A stretch of 64,000 nucleotides of DNA from Mesorhizobium sp. B2-8-5. Its GTDB lineage: Bacteria > Pseudomonadota > Alphaproteobacteria > Rhizobiales > Rhizobiaceae. The DNA lies in the NCBI RefSeq assembly GCF_006440675.2, contig NZ_CP083951.1, positions 806,001-870,000 on the forward strand. The letters run 5' to 3'. Within the stretch, counting starts at the first letter, position 1, and every line of letters begins with the position of its first letter. Below are positions 41,004-48,517 of this stretch, piece by piece. The position numbers were made by a program, and so were the translations under genes. Below the pieces are notes generated by a model. The model was not told the DNA's origin. It did not search any database and was given only the letters and a program-made list of their open reading frames with translations.

Positions 41004-41987
41004 ATGCTTTCCCGTGTTTTCGGCTTCGGCCGCCGTTCGTTCGATTCGCTGTCGGAGCAGGAGATCCTGGCGCTGGCGATCTCTTCCGAGGAGGATGACG
41101 GACGCATCTACCGCGCCTATGCCGATGGCCTGGCGCAGGACTTTCCGCAATCGGCGAAAGTGTTCGAGGCGATGGCCGAGGAAGAGGATGGTCATCGCGA
41201 TTCGCTCATCGAGCTTTACCGCAAGCGCTTCGGCGAGCGCATCCCGCTGATCCGGCGCGAGCATGTGAAAGGCTATTTCGAGCGCAAGCCCGACTGGCTG
41301 GTGAAGCCGCTCGGCATCGAGCATGTGCGGCGGCAAGCCGAGGAAATGGAGCGGCAGGCCTATCGCTTCTATGTAGAGGCGGCCAAGCGCACCACCGACG
41401 CCTCGACGCGAAAGCTGCTCGACGATCTCGCCGTGGCCGAGCAGGGCCATGAGAGCTCGGCGCATGAATTGGAGCAGGAGCATGTGCCGGGCACGGTCAA
41501 GGTCGAGGAAGCGAGCGCCGAGCAGCGCCAGTTCATCCTCACCTATGTGCAGCCCGGGCTGGCCGGGCTGATGGACGGCTCGGTGTCGACGCTGGCGCCG
41601 ATCTTCGCCGCGGCATTCGCCACGCACGACACCTGGCAGACGCTTCTGGTCGGCCTCGCCGCCTCGATCGGCGCCGGCATTTCGATGGGTTTCACCGAGG
41701 TCGCCTCCGACGACGGCAAGCTGTCGGGGCGCGGCTCGCCGATCAAGCGCGGGCTGACGGTTGGCCTGATGACTTCGCTGGGCGGCCTCGGCCACGCGCT
41801 GCCCTATCTGATCCCGCACTTCTGGACGGCCACCGCCGTGGCGGCGGTGGTGGTGTTCTTCGAGCTCTGGGCGATCGCTTTCGTCCAGAACCGCTACATG
41901 CAGACCCCGTTCTGGCGCGCCGCCTTCCAGGTGGTGCTGGGCGGCGCGCTGGTGTTCGGGGCGGGCGTGCTGATCGGGAACGCTTAA
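41004..41987 (+). CDS. mbfA: Membrane-bound ferritin MbfA (ferritin-like domain + VIT1/CCC1 transporter)
   Basis: A 327-residue inner-membrane iron exporter. The N-terminal rubrerythrin-like domain (residues 1-165) has the diiron ligands in 'EQEILALAISSEEDDGRIYR', 'AEEEDGHRDSL', 'EEMERQAYRFYVEAA' and 'AEQGHESSAHELE'. The C-terminal VIT1-like domain ('FILTYVQPGLAGLMDGSVST', 'SMGFTEVASDDGKLSGRGSP') has about five helices. In Agrobacterium and Bradyrhizobium MbfA exports iron and protects against iron and peroxide stress under Irr control, which the perfect ICE palindrome upstream supports. Confidence 0.95.
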   Translation: MLSRVFGFGRRSFDSLSEQEILALAISSEEDDGRIYRAYADGLAQDFPQSAKVFEAMAEEEDGHRDSLIELYRKRFGERIPLIRREHVKGYFERKPDWLVKPLGIEHVRRQAEEMERQAYRFYVEAAKRTTDASTRKLLDDLAVAEQGHESSAHELEQEHVPGTVKVEEASAEQRQFILTYVQPGLAGLMDGSVSTLAPIFAAAFATHDTWQTLLVGLAASIGAGISMGFTEVASDDGKLSGRGSPIKRGLTVGLMTSLGGLGHALPYLIPHFWTATAVAAVVVFFELWAIAFVQNRYMQTPFWRAAFQVVLGGALVFGAGVLIGNA

Positions 41988-42094
41988 AGCGCGTCGCGCT
42001 GAAGTGGATCCAGGCGACGCGCTTTAAGGCTTTGTTTTCATGCATGTCGTGATCGCAAAACCGCTGCACACTTTTGCGCGACATGCATTAGGTT
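41988..42094. repeat. Two-hairpin rhizobial palindromic repeat
   Basis: AGCGCGTCGCG ... CGACGCGCTTT forms the first hairpin and GCATGTCGTGATCGCAAAAC ... GCGCGACATGC the second. It starts directly after the mbfA stop. Organisation (two adjacent hairpins, ~100 bp) parallels the element at 2059-2163 though the sequence differs. Confidence 0.75.
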
Positions 42095-42131
42095 TTCCCT
42101 TCTCCCGCAAGGGGATAAGGGAAGGCGCGGT

Positions 42132-42476
42132 TCACCCATTCACCGCTCGGCTGTCCCTTGGCGCCTCCGCCCTTTCGGTCATCCCGTAGTCGCGCACGAC
42201 ATGGGCGATGCGCAAACGGTAGCCGGCAAAGATGCCGCCGCGCCCCGCCTTCTGCGCCTGCCGGTGCTCCTCGGTGTTGCGCCAGGCTTTCACCGCTTCC
42301 TCGTCGCGCCAGAAGGACAGCGACAGCACCCGCCTGGGATCGGCAAGGCTCTGGAAGCGCTCGACCGAGATGAAACCGTCTATGCCGTCGAGCAGGGGCT
42401 TAAGCTCCGCGGCGATGCCGAGATAGGCATCGCGCTTGCCTTCCGCCGGCTCCACTTCGAAGATGACTGCGATCAT
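42132..42476 (-). CDS. Antibiotic biosynthesis monooxygenase (ABM) domain protein
   Basis: A 114-residue dimeric alpha-beta barrel protein of the ABM family: 'AVIFEVEPAEGKRDAYLGIA' at the N-terminus, then 'GFISVERFQSLADPRRVLSL' + 'SFWRDEEAVKAWRNTEEHR', the strongly conserved core, then 'YRLRIAHVVRDYG'. Such proteins are small monooxygenases or heme-degrading relatives; the substrate is unknown. Its start codon overlaps the stop of the upstream NIPSNAP gene (ATGA), so the two are co-expressed. Confidence 0.88.
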   Translation of the reverse strand: MIAVIFEVEPAEGKRDAYLGIAAELKPLLDGIDGFISVERFQSLADPRRVLSLSFWRDEEAVKAWRNTEEHRQAQKAGRGGIFAGYRLRIAHVVRDYGMTERAEAPRDSRAVNG

Positions 42477-42841
42477 GCCTCCATCCCTTCCCTGACCGTC
42501 ACATCGGTGCGAAAGACCTGCCGCGGGCCATGCGGGCCGGACACCAGCTTCAGGAAGACGCGGTCCTCCTTGAGGATGAATTTCTCGCGCCGCGCGAATT
42601 CGTAGTTTGCCTTGCCGGCCGGGTCGGCGGCAAGCCGCGCGCGATAGGCTTCATAGGCCGCGAGGCTCTCGATGTTGTAGGCGGCATAGGCCGTGGTGGC
42701 CGAGCCTTCGTGCGGGGCGTAATAGCCGATCAGGTCGGCGCCGCAACGCGGAATGGCCTGGCCCCAGGCGCGCGCATATTGCTCGAACGCCGCCTTGCCG
42801 AACGGATCGATCTCGTAGCGGATGAAGCAGGTGATGGTCAT
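42473..42841 (-). CDS. NIPSNAP family protein
   Basis: A 122-residue dimeric alpha-beta barrel protein: 'TCFIRYEIDPFGKAAFEQYA', 'RCGADLIGYYAPHEGSATTA', 'YAAYNIESLAAYEAYRARLA' and the C-terminal 'FLKLVSGP'. First gene of a two-gene operon with an ABM protein. It is divergent from the ArsR regulator at 43012, with two inverted repeats in between, so the regulator probably controls the pair. Function unknown. Confidence 0.88.
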   Translation of the reverse strand: MTITCFIRYEIDPFGKAAFEQYARAWGQAIPRCGADLIGYYAPHEGSATTAYAAYNIESLAAYEAYRARLAADPAGKANYEFARREKFILKEDRVFLKLVSGPHGPRQVFRTDVTVREGMEA

Positions 42842-42926
42842 GTCGGTGTCCTCGTCGGGTTGGTTTTTCGACGACGAGGGTTCGATACCGGTCGAAACAT
42901 CGCTTGCGTCATTGTGCCAGGCAGCT

Positions 42927-42990
42927 TCCTGTCAGGAGAGTTTGCCGCGCTGCTTGAGATGACCCCAGAATAATGCTTCCCTGACGGGAA
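42927..42990. promoter_or_regulatory. Two related palindromes in the NIPSNAP-ArsR divergent promoter
   Basis: TCCTGTCAGGA (42927-42937) and TTCCCTGACGGGAA (42977-42990) are both centred on a TTCC..(T)GA(C)..GGAA pattern and lie 50 bp apart, between divergent genes. They are good candidates for the ArsR-type regulator's binding sites. Confidence 0.5.
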
Positions 42991-43011
42991 TGCTTCGATA
43001 AGGATCGAACC

Positions 43012-43686
43012 ATGCGTGAAGGACCGGACATCGCCCGCATCGCCAGCCTGGTCGGCGATCCGGCCCGCGCCAACATGCTGAACGCGTTGATGGGCGGCAC
43101 GGCGCTGACGGCGTCGGAACTGGCGCTCGAGGCCGGCGTATCGCTGCCCACCGCTTCCTCGCATCTGTCCAAGCTGATGGATGGCGGGCTGCTGACCTTG
43201 GCCAGCCAGGGGCGCCACCGCTATTACGGCCTTGCCAGCGCGCAGGTGGCCGGCATGATCGAGGCGATCATCGGCGTCGCCGAGGCGGTCGGCCCGAAGC
43301 GTGTGCGGCCCGGCCCGCGCGACGTGGCCATGCGAGTGGCGCGCGTTTGTTACGATCACCTCGCCGGCGAGCAGGCGGTAGCGATGCTCGACCGGCTCTT
43401 CGACAGGAAAGTTTTGCTGCGCGAGGACAACGAGATCAGGATCTCGTCATCCGGCGTCTCGCATTTTTCCGCGCTCGGCATCGAGACCCATGCCAAGGCG
43501 CGGCGGCCGGTGTGCCGCGCCTGCCTCGACTGGAGCGTGCGGCGCTCGCATCTCGCCGGCACGCTGGGCGCCGCCATCCTCGACAAGATCATCGCCGAGA
43601 AATGGGCCCGGCGCGAAAAGGACAGCCGCGCCGTGGTGTTCTCGCCGACGGGCAGGCAGGAATTCGAGAGGGTGTTTTTGTCTTGA
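43012..43686 (+). CDS. ArsR-family winged-helix regulator
   Basis: A 224-residue regulator. The wHTH occupies residues 5-90: 'RIASLVGDPARANMLNALMG', 'LTASELALEAGVSLPTASSH' + 'LSKLMDGGLL' and the wing 'SQGRHRYYGLAS'. The C-terminal extension contains 'RRPVCRACLDWSVRRSHLAG', with a Cys pair that could bind a metal or sense redox state. Divergent from the NIPSNAP-ABM operon over two palindromes. Confidence 0.9.
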   Translation: MREGPDIARIASLVGDPARANMLNALMGGTALTASELALEAGVSLPTASSHLSKLMDGGLLTLASQGRHRYYGLASAQVAGMIEAIIGVAEAVGPKRVRPGPRDVAMRVARVCYDHLAGEQAVAMLDRLFDRKVLLREDNEIRISSSGVSHFSALGIETHAKARRPVCRACLDWSVRRSHLAGTLGAAILDKIIAEKWARREKDSRAVVFSPTGRQEFERVFLS

Positions 43687-43741
43687 AGCCCCGGTGCCGA
43701 TAACTGAAAGCCTGTGCCGATAACGTGCAATGTCGGCGCGA

Positions 43742-43908
43742 GGCCCCCCTCTCTGCCCTGCCGGGCATCTCCCCCGCATGGGGGGAGATTGGCAGTTCTG
43801 GCCCTCCGCCATTCTCCTAACGTTGGAGATTGGCGAAAGCCGAGACGACATCCAATCTCCCCCCTTGAGGGGGAGATGTCCGGCAGGACAGAGAGGGGGG
43901 GCGAAGGA
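43742..43908. repeat. Full copy of the composite palindrome family (copy 6)
   Basis: Left half GCCCCCCTCTCTGCCCTGCC, internal GTTGGAGATTGGCGAAAGCC, right half CCAATCTCCCCCCTTGAGGG ... GGACAGAGAGGGGGGGCG. It fills the gap between the convergent ArsR and ligD genes. Confidence 0.88.
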
Positions 43909-43942
43909 TCTCGGCATAGGCTACTTTGCGTCTTGCCCGCGA

Positions 43943-46444
43943 TCACCCCCGCTTCAGCGGCTTCCCCAGCTTGAAGAACTCCGCCCACGGATCCGCCTTC
44001 TTCAATTGCTTCAGCGTCGTCTCGTCCCCCAGCGGGAAAGCATTCGGCGCCAAGCCCTTTTCGATCTCAGGCCAGGTCACCGGCATCGACACGGTTGCGC
44101 CCTTCTTGGCGCGCGAGGAATAGGGCGCGACCGTGGTCGAGCCCCTGCCGTTGCGCAGATAGTCGACGAAGATCTTGCCGGTGCGCGCCTTCTTCGACAG
44201 CGTCGCCGTGTAGCGGTCGGGCGCGGCCTGCTCCAGCGCGCGGGCGAAATCATGGGCGAAATCCTTGACCGCGTCCCACTCCGCCGAGGGTTTCAGCGGC
44301 ACCAGCACATGATAGCCCTTGCCGCCGGAGGTCTTGACCAGGTTGGGCAGCGACAGCTCGTCGAGCTGCTTGTGGATGTCGAGCGCCGCCTCGCGCACTT
44401 TGCCGACATCGACGCCTTCGTCCGGATCGAGGTCGAAGATGATCTGGTCCGGCTTCTCCAGCGCGTCGAGAGTGCAGCCCCAGATATGGACCTCGACCAC
44501 GCCGTATTGGACAAGCGCGGCGAGCCCATCGAAATCCTTGATGAACAGGATCTCCTCGCCGTCAGTCGGATCCTTCATCCTGGCGATCTTGTCGCTCATG
44601 CCGGGCGAGGCGTGCTTCTGGAAGAAGCGCTGGCCGTCGATGCCGTCCGGCGCGCGCACCAGGCTCAGCGGCCGGTTGACGACGAATTGCTCCATCCGCG
44701 GCCAGACCAGCGCGTAGTGATCGAGCAGGTCCCGCTTGGACACCTTCTCGTCCGGCCATAGCAGCTTGTCGGGATGCGAGAGCTTTATCGAGGTCTTCAC
44801 CGTTCCGGCCGAGGCTTTCGGCGCGGTCTTTGTACCCGGCTTCGCTCCGGTTTCGGCCTTTTTCGGCTTTTCCTGCACGACTTCCTCCGCCGGCTTGTCC
44901 TCGCGAAGCCCCTGGAACGAGGCGTGGCGGATTATACGGTCGGATGTCCAGCTGCGGAACTCCACCTCGCCGACAAGTTCCGGCTTGACGAAGGTGAGGC
45001 CCTTGCCCTTGGGCACGGCGGCCGAGAACGGCGAGCCCTTCGCCTTGAGGCCATCGAGCTTTTTCTTCAAATCAGTCATCACCTTGCCGGAAAAGCCGGT
45101 GCCGACACGGCCGGCATAGTGCAGCTTGCCGCCTTCGTTGAACCCGACCAGCAGCGAGCGCAGGCCGCGTCCGGTCTTGTCCGAGGGCAGATAGCCGCCG
45201 ATGACGAATTCCTGGCGCAGCGTGCATTTGGACTTGATCCAGGAGAGCCCCCGCCCGCTGCGGTAGGGCGCGTCGGCGCGTTTCGACACGACGCCTTCCA
45301 GGCCCATGCGGCAGACATGCTGCAGCATGACCTTGCCCGGCTCGTGGAAATGGTCGCTGAAGCGTAGCCCCGAATGGTCGGGCTGGTCGCCGAGCAGTTC
45401 GGCGAGCGCCTGCTTGCGTTCGACCAAGGGTTCGCGGCGCAGGTCCTTGCCGTCGAGCCGCATCAGGTCGAAGACATAGTAGACGAAGCGGTCGGCGCGT
45501 CGCGCCGACAGATCCGCCTGCAGCAAGGGGAAGGACGACACGCCGCTGTCGGCCAACACCACGATCTCGCCGTCGATGATGGCGTCGCGGCATTTCAGCC
45601 CCGCCAGTGCACCTGTGACCGGACCGTCGAACTTTTCCGTCCAGTCGAGGCCGGCGCGGGTGAGCAGCCTGACCTCGCTGCCGGCGATCTGCGCCTGCAT
45701 GCGGTAACCGTCGAATTTCACCTCGTGCAGCCAGTCTTCGCCGGCGGGCGCATCCCTTTCCAGCGTCGCCAGCTGCGGCTCGATGAAGTCGAGACGCTTG
45801 CCAGGCCCGGCCTTGGTCTTGGAGGCAGCCGGCCTGTTGGATTGCCAGACTTTCGGCTTCTCGCCCCTGGCGGCCTTGCCTTCGCCCACCTCCTCGATGG
45901 TCAGGCCCGACTTCACCGATTTCGGTTCTTCCTCGAGAACATCCTCGCCGGGCCGGGCGGCGGCATCGTCGGATTTGATCAGCAGCCAGTTATCGCGCTT
46001 CTCGCCTGGGCGGGGCCGCAGCCTGACCAGATGCCAGCGTCCGTTGAGCTTGTGGCCCTCGAGCTCGAAGTCGATATGGCCCTTCTTCATGCCCTTGGCC
46101 GGATCGCCATCCGGCATCCACTTGCCTTCGTCCCAGACGATGACCGAACCGCCGCCATATTGGCCCTTCGGAATGGTGCCTTCGAAGGACGCGTAGTCGA
46201 TCGGATGATCCTCGACATGCACGGCCAGCCGCTTCTCATGCGGATCGAGGCTCGGGCCGCGCGTCACCGCCCAGCTCCACAGCACGCCGTCATGCTCCAG
46301 CCGGAAATCATAGTGGAGCCGCGTCGCGGCATGCTTCTGGACGACGAAGATGCCTCCGCCTTGCTTTTGCCTGCCGACCTTGCCGGCCGGCTCGGCGGTC
46401 TTCCTGAAGTCGCGCTTGGCGTGATATTGCTCGAGGCCGGCCAT
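43943..46444 (-). CDS. ligD: Multifunctional ATP-dependent DNA ligase LigD (NHEJ)
   Basis: An 833-residue end-joining enzyme with three modules. The N-terminal phosphoesterase domain (about 30-150) holds 'HYDFRLEHDGVLWSWAVTRG' and 'HPIDYASFEGTIPKGQYGGG'. The ligase domain (about 220-530) has the adenylated lysine K243 in 'HEVKFDGYR' and 'MGLEGVVSKR', with the OB-fold. The primase-like polymerase domain (about 555-830) has 'LSHPDKLLWPDE', 'FFQKHASPGM', 'FDLDPDEGVDVGKV' and 'KTSGGKGYHVLVPL'. The order PE-LIG-POL is common in proteobacteria. The stop of ku lies 12 bp upstream, forming a dedicated non-homologous end-joining operon. Confidence 0.96.
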   Translation of the reverse strand: MAGLEQYHAKRDFRKTAEPAGKVGRQKQGGGIFVVQKHAATRLHYDFRLEHDGVLWSWAVTRGPSLDPHEKRLAVHVEDHPIDYASFEGTIPKGQYGGGSVIVWDEGKWMPDGDPAKGMKKGHIDFELEGHKLNGRWHLVRLRPRPGEKRDNWLLIKSDDAAARPGEDVLEEEPKSVKSGLTIEEVGEGKAARGEKPKVWQSNRPAASKTKAGPGKRLDFIEPQLATLERDAPAGEDWLHEVKFDGYRMQAQIAGSEVRLLTRAGLDWTEKFDGPVTGALAGLKCRDAIIDGEIVVLADSGVSSFPLLQADLSARRADRFVYYVFDLMRLDGKDLRREPLVERKQALAELLGDQPDHSGLRFSDHFHEPGKVMLQHVCRMGLEGVVSKRADAPYRSGRGLSWIKSKCTLRQEFVIGGYLPSDKTGRGLRSLLVGFNEGGKLHYAGRVGTGFSGKVMTDLKKKLDGLKAKGSPFSAAVPKGKGLTFVKPELVGEVEFRSWTSDRIIRHASFQGLREDKPAEEVVQEKPKKAETGAKPGTKTAPKASAGTVKTSIKLSHPDKLLWPDEKVSKRDLLDHYALVWPRMEQFVVNRPLSLVRAPDGIDGQRFFQKHASPGMSDKIARMKDPTDGEEILFIKDFDGLAALVQYGVVEVHIWGCTLDALEKPDQIIFDLDPDEGVDVGKVREAALDIHKQLDELSLPNLVKTSGGKGYHVLVPLKPSAEWDAVKDFAHDFARALEQAAPDRYTATLSKKARTGKIFVDYLRNGRGSTTVAPYSSRAKKGATVSMPVTWPEIEKGLAPNAFPLGDETTLKQLKKADPWAEFFKLGKPLKRG

Positions 46445-46456
46445 GCCGCCATCCTC

Positions 46457-47320
46457 CTATGCGGATTTGCGTTTTGGCGCGGACGCTTTGGCTTTCGGCC
46501 GCCGCGCCGAAGTCTTTGAAGACTTGCCCGCTTTGCCGCCGCCTTCCGTGTTGAGGCTCTTCTTCAACGCATCGAACAGGTTGACCACATTGGACGGCTT
46601 CGGCGGCGCCTTGGCCTTGGGGGCCTTCTTGCCCGCCTTCTTGGCGCGGATCAGCTCGAGCAGCGCATCCTCGTAGCGGTCGTCGAATTTCGACGGATCG
46701 AACTTCGTCTTCTTGCCGTCGATGATGTGCTGGGCGAGGTCGATCATTTCCTTGTCGGTCTTCGCCGCCGCGATGTCCTCGAACACCGTCGCCGGTCGGC
46801 GCACCGTGTCGTCATAGCGCAAGGTGGTCAGCACCATGCCCTTGCCGAGCGGCTCGATTACCACCGGGCGCTCTCGCTGATAAAGCACGATGCGCGCCAG
46901 GCCAGCCATCTTCCGGGCCGCCATGGCGTCCCGGATGACGGCAAAGGCTTCTTCCGAGACCTTGTCGGCCGGTGAGACATAATAGGGCGTGTCGAGGTAG
47001 ATCTGCTCGATCGAGGATTTCTCGACGAAGCCGTCGAGGCTCATCGTGTGCGAGGATTCGATCTGCACCGCCTCGATCTCGTCCTCCTCGATATGGACGA
47101 AATCGCCGTCGCTCACCTCATAGCCCTTGATCTCGTCGCCCTCTTCAAGCGGCTTGCCGGTCCCGGCATCGACATAGATGCGTTTGACGGTGTTGCCGGT
47201 CTTGCGGTTGAGGATGCGGAAAGAGACTTTCTCGGCATGGGTCACGACGTTGGTCAGCTCGATGGCGCAGGTGACCAGCGACAGTTTGAGATAGCCCTTC
47301 CAGGCCGGGCGTGGCGCCAT
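46457..47320 (-). CDS. ku: Non-homologous end-joining protein Ku
   Basis: A 287-residue bacterial Ku, which forms a ring on broken DNA ends and recruits LigD. The core beta-barrel begins 'PAWKGYLKLSLVTCAIELTN' and includes 'KRIYVDAGTGKPLEEGDEIK', 'ESSHTMSLDGFVEKSSIEQI' and 'MVLTTLRYDDTVR'. The C-terminal 50 residues are lysine- and alanine-rich ('KKAPKAKAPPKPSNVV', 'ARRPKAKASAPKRKSA'), as in the extended tail that aids DNA binding. It is the promoter-proximal gene of ku-ligD. Confidence 0.96.
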   Translation of the reverse strand: MAPRPAWKGYLKLSLVTCAIELTNVVTHAEKVSFRILNRKTGNTVKRIYVDAGTGKPLEEGDEIKGYEVSDGDFVHIEEDEIEAVQIESSHTMSLDGFVEKSSIEQIYLDTPYYVSPADKVSEEAFAVIRDAMAARKMAGLARIVLYQRERPVVIEPLGKGMVLTTLRYDDTVRRPATVFEDIAAAKTDKEMIDLAQHIIDGKKTKFDPSKFDDRYEDALLELIRAKKAGKKAPKAKAPPKPSNVVNLFDALKKSLNTEGGGKAGKSSKTSARRPKAKASAPKRKSA

Positions 47321-47686
47321 GGCGAAACTCCTGCGGCGAACTTCTGCGATGCAACTTTACCGCAACGGGCGGAGGCTTGCTCGGGTTCCGAGAGGGAACC
47401 TGGCCGGTGCCGCTTTGCGGCAAGCAATGATATTTCCCGGCGCCACCCGAACGTGAAACAGAAGCGCGCGCAAGCGACATCGGAACGAAACATATGTGAT
47501 GCAAAAGTCACACGGCCTGGAAAGGCGACGAAAGGCACCGAAAGACCGCGAATCAGCCGCAATCCAGCCACGATGCAACGTGTTTCGGACCAGAAATTAA
47601 CATCACGTTCACCGACTATTCACGCCTCGACGCTATGCTCTCGAACAATTCGGACGGACATCCGAAAGCGGGACAGGGACAGTAAA
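47321..47686. other. Intergenic region upstream of ku
   Basis: 366 bp of divergent promoter region between ku (minus) and the 48-residue ORF (plus). I see no further gene. The stretch near 47595-47640 is comparatively AT-rich (TTAACATCACGTTCACCGAC) and could hold the rightward promoter. Confidence 0.4.
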
Positions 47687-47833
47687 ATGAACTTCTGGAA
47701 CCACATCGCCGGCTACGCCGCCGCCATTCGCGAATTCGTCGCGCCGACCTATCGGCCGGAGCGCTATTACATGCGCGGCCCGGGCCCTGCCTGCGCGCGC
47801 CGCGGCAATTCGCTGGGCGTCAGCGCGAACTGA
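47687..47833 (+). CDS. Hypothetical micro-protein (48 aa)
   Basis: A small ORF, MNFWNHIAGYAAAIREFVAP, continuing to 'YYMRGPGPACARRGNSLGVS'. The start is ATG 47687 with the weak leader ACAGGGACAGTAAA. An aromatic, tyrosine/arginine-rich composition and one cysteine are the only features. It lies in its own direction, downstream of an AT-rich stretch. Whether it is translated is uncertain; family unknown. Confidence 0.45.
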   Translation: MNFWNHIAGYAAAIREFVAPTYRPERYYMRGPGPACARRGNSLGVSAN

Positions 47834-47835
47834 TC

Positions 47836-47961
47836 ATGACCCGCGAACGCGCCCACCACAGTCGCATCTGCCGGCCGGCCGCCGACCAGCGCACCACCAC
47901 CTATCGCGCCGAACGCCTTGCGCTCGCCGCCACATGGCGTGCGACAACGCCGCGACTTTGA
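47836..47961 (+). CDS. Possible second micro-protein (41 aa)
   Basis: ATG 47836, two bases after the stop of the previous micro-ORF, reads MTRERAHHSRICRPAADQRT and ends at TGA 47959-47961. It is arginine-rich with no recognisable motif. Its close spacing to the preceding ORF suggests translational coupling, but in GC-rich DNA such ORFs arise by chance. Confidence 0.25.
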   Translation: MTRERAHHSRICRPAADQRTTTYRAERLALAATWRATTPRL

Positions 47962-48046
47962 CGCCGCCGCCGGCTGGCTTAGTGTCTCCCCTGGCTTAGT
48001 GCCCCCTTAGTATAGCGTAAGGGGGTCACAAGCAGCCGAGGCCGCC

Positions 48047-48493
48047 ATGACCGACCTGCCCGAACGTCCCACCTTCCCGCGCCAGGCCTATGACGCCAGC
48101 CAGCCGCTGATCGTCTTCGACGGCGTCTGCGTGTTCTGCTCGGGCTTCGCCCAGCTCATCCTCAAGCTCGACCGGAAAAAACGCTTCCGCTTTGCCACGG
48201 CGCAATCGCCGCTCGGCGAGGCGCTGTTTCGCCAGCACGGCCTGCCGACCGACGACTATGACAGCAACCTCGCCATCATCGACGGCGCGGCCTTTACGAA
48301 GCTCGACAGTTTCGTCGCGGTCATGGCCGCGCTTGGCTGGCCATGGCGCATTGCGAAGACGCTGCTCATCCTGCCGCGGCCGCTGCGCGACTGGCTCTAC
48401 GACCGCGTCGCCAAGAACCGCTACGCGCTGTTCGGCCGCAAGGACAGTTGCGACATTCCTTCGGCCGAGTTGCGGGAGCGGTTGATCGGCTGA
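48047..48493 (+). CDS. Thiol-disulfide oxidoreductase DCC family protein (DUF393)
   Basis: A 148-residue soluble protein of the DCC/DUF393 family, thioredoxin-like. The defining motif 'IVFDGVCVFCSGFAQLILKL' (DGxCxxC, near residues 23-42) is intact, followed by 'FATAQSPLGEALFRQHG' and 'NRYALFGRKDSCDIPS'. The gene precedes the saccharopine-dehydrogenase-like protein by 24 bp, so they may be co-transcribed. Redox partner unknown. Confidence 0.92.
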   Translation: MTDLPERPTFPRQAYDASQPLIVFDGVCVFCSGFAQLILKLDRKKRFRFATAQSPLGEALFRQHGLPTDDYDSNLAIIDGAAFTKLDSFVAVMAALGWPWRIAKTLLILPRPLRDWLYDRVAKNRYALFGRKDSCDIPSAELRERLIG

Positions 48494-48517
48494 CGGCGAT
48501 TGGCTTGGGGGCATGGT

